Positions 6,661 through 7,317 of a stretch of DNA of 7,317 nucleotides are shown one piece after another. The translations under genes were made by a program, and so were the position numbers. This DNA is from an uncultured Desulfobacterium sp. (GTDB lineage: Bacteria > Desulfobacterota > Desulfobacteria > Desulfobacterales > Desulfobacteraceae). The notes under the pieces are model-generated. The model had not been told where the DNA came from and did not search any database. It saw only the letters and a program-made list of their open reading frames with translations. The stretch is from assembly GCA_937124525.1 (NCBI GenBank), contig CAKZLA010000184.1, positions 1 to 7,317 on the forward strand, read 5' to 3'. Positions within the stretch are counted from its first letter, which is position 1. Each line of letters begins with the position of its first letter.

Positions 6661-6768
6661 ACTTTTTGAATATCATTTTTTTTCAAGGGGGGCAAGGTCT
6701 ATTTCAGATCACCATGGGGAACGAAACGCTTTCCATAAATCAGTTTTAAAAACAGGGACATTGCGTAT

Positions 6769-6809
6769 AAAAAAAGGGCAATCCCCTCAAATGAGGAATC
6801 GCCCTTTTT
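6769..6809. terminator. Two-way rho-independent terminator
   Basis: GGGCAATCCCCTC (from 6776) pairs with GAGGAATCGCCC (to 6804) around a short AAAT loop, with a small number of wobbles or bulges. It is flanked by seven A on the left (6769-6775) and five T on the right (6805-6809). On the minus strand it ends the selenoprotein transcript about 55 bases past its stop and insulates it from leuCD. The AT runs would let it work in both directions. Confidence 0.85.
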
Positions 6810-6863
6810 AACAAAACAAACAGCTTGGGTCAGAATATCAGATGTCCTGTGCCGTTAAGAATC

Positions 6864-7181
6864 TTAGGAACAGCAGGAACCGGCCGTACCACAGCTACCA
6901 CAGTCTGATCCACCCAGATCAAGCTTGGACTCCAGGCTGAACCCCATACCTGTGAAATCAACCTTGATCATTTTGGCCTGCTGCATAAAAGTCTTGTCCA
7001 CTACCAACTTGTAGCCTTTCACATCATAACTGTCATCACTGTCCTTAGGCTCATCCAGAGCCATTGCAAGGGATGGCCCACCTCAGCCACCGGAGTTGAG
7101 AAAAATTCTAATGGGAGAAGGCTCCCTGCCACTGAAATATTCTTCTAACTGCGTTTTTGCAGCATCTGTCATTTCAATCAT
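6864..7181 (-). CDS. HesB/IscA-like selenoprotein (in-frame UGA read as selenocysteine at residue 33)
   Basis: 105-residue member of the HesB/IscA (A-type iron-sulfur carrier) family when TGA at 7083-7085 is read as Sec. The N-terminal part is MIEMTDAAKTQLEEYF; then comes IRIFLNSGG-U-GGPSLAMALDEP (24-45), with Sec33 where IscA-type proteins have their first metal-binding Cys (the GCSG motif). Reading resumes in the same frame through VKGYKLVVDKTFM and VDFTGMGFSLESKL. The C-terminus is Cys-rich (C94, C97, C103, C104), at the place of the family's CGCG. The start at 7179-7181 has AAGGAG eight bases upstream and a promoter. A start at the internal Met40 (7064) would lose the first third of the domain. 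HesB-like selenoproteins are a known prokaryotic family, frequent in sulfate reducers. The role in Fe-S assembly or metal binding is inferred from the family. A pseudogene with a nonsense mutation is the alternative, disfavoured by the hairpin after the UGA and the intact flanking signals. Confidence 0.9.
7043..7085 (-). promoter_or_regulatory. UGA codon and bacterial SECIS element
   Basis: Downstream of UGA (7083-7085), GGCTC (7058-7062) pairs with GAGCC (7048-7052) around the 5-base loop TGGAT (7053-7057). An outer stem CCTT (7068-7071) with AAGG (7043-7046) is separated by an asymmetric bulge. The loop begins 25 bases after UGA and has G at its second position. Both agree with the bacterial SECIS model (short apical loop, G in the first two positions, roughly 16-37 nt from UGA) recognised by SelB. 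Confidence 0.75.
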
Positions 7182-7238
7182 TATAAATGCTCCTTATTTT
7201 TTGGTGTTCGATCAGCTCCTATTTGCCGAATTGGCTTT

Positions 7239-7267
7239 AACTTAACCATATGGGAAAGACTTGTCAA
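7239..7267 (-). promoter_or_regulatory. Promoter of the HesB-like selenoprotein gene
   Basis: On the minus strand a perfect -35 box TTGACA (7262-7267) is followed after 17 bases by TAAGTT (7239-7244). Shifting by one base gives TTAAGT with an extended TGG. Transcription would start near 7232, leaving a leader of about 50 nt. The gene is therefore a single-gene unit with its own promoter and terminator. Confidence 0.6.
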
Positions 7268-7317
7268 GAAATCAGCCGCTCTAATTTTAAAGACAAATGA
7301 AACGCACCCCTGCACCT

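Noticed and set aside
6476..6676. 66-codon minus-strand open frame ending inside the leuC start, considered as a leader peptide
   Set aside because: No ribosome binding site precedes it, its start lies in an A/T run, and it has no cluster of leucine codons. Its openness is better explained by the GC-rich structured leader.
6864..7064. Stand-alone 66-residue protein starting at the internal ATG 7064
   Set aside because: This ATG sits inside the SECIS region with no Shine-Dalgarno. It would remove the conserved N-terminal third of the HesB/IscA domain.

Overview
The window looks like chromosomal DNA from a sulfate-reducing bacterium of the Desulfobacterota, probably Desulfobacteraceae-like. 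This is inferred from three things: a small HesB/IscA-family gene with an in-frame UGA (selenocysteine) codon, a flavin-dependent ThyX, and a short (about 430-residue) LeuC type. No 16S or other decisive marker is present, so the taxon is a judgement, not an observation.

Layout from left to right. Positions 1-1747 hold the first 582 codons of ileS on the minus strand, running off the left edge. Positions 1748-2350 are an AT-rich gap with the ileS promoter at one end and a well-formed promoter carrying a palindromic operator at the other. Positions 2351-2952 hold a Phd/YefM-VapC type II toxin-antitoxin pair on the plus strand, overlapping by 4 bases. Positions 3074-3709 hold thiamine pyrophosphokinase (thiN, plus), with its own promoter. 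thyX (3844-4509, minus) converges on it, with a hairpin plus T-run between them. leuD (4661-5185) and leuC (5185-6483) form a minus-strand operon overlapping by one base (TAATG), preceded by a structured leader of about 180 nt. A two-way terminator (6769-6809) separates this operon from the last gene.

The most notable item is that last gene (6864-7181, minus). A standard gene caller sees only a 66-residue open frame starting at an internal Met. Read through one TGA (7083-7085), it is a 105-residue HesB/IscA-like protein with its own promoter, Shine-Dalgarno, SECIS-like hairpin and terminator. The UGA sits where A-type iron-sulfur carriers have their first metal-binding cysteine. HesB-like selenoproteins are a known family, so this is an easily missed gene rather than a new system.

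The other genes are housekeeping: tRNA charging, thiamine cofactor synthesis, dTMP synthesis and branched-chain amino acid synthesis. The toxin-antitoxin pair is the only accessory element. No tRNA, rRNA, CRISPR array, insertion sequence or integron site was seen.
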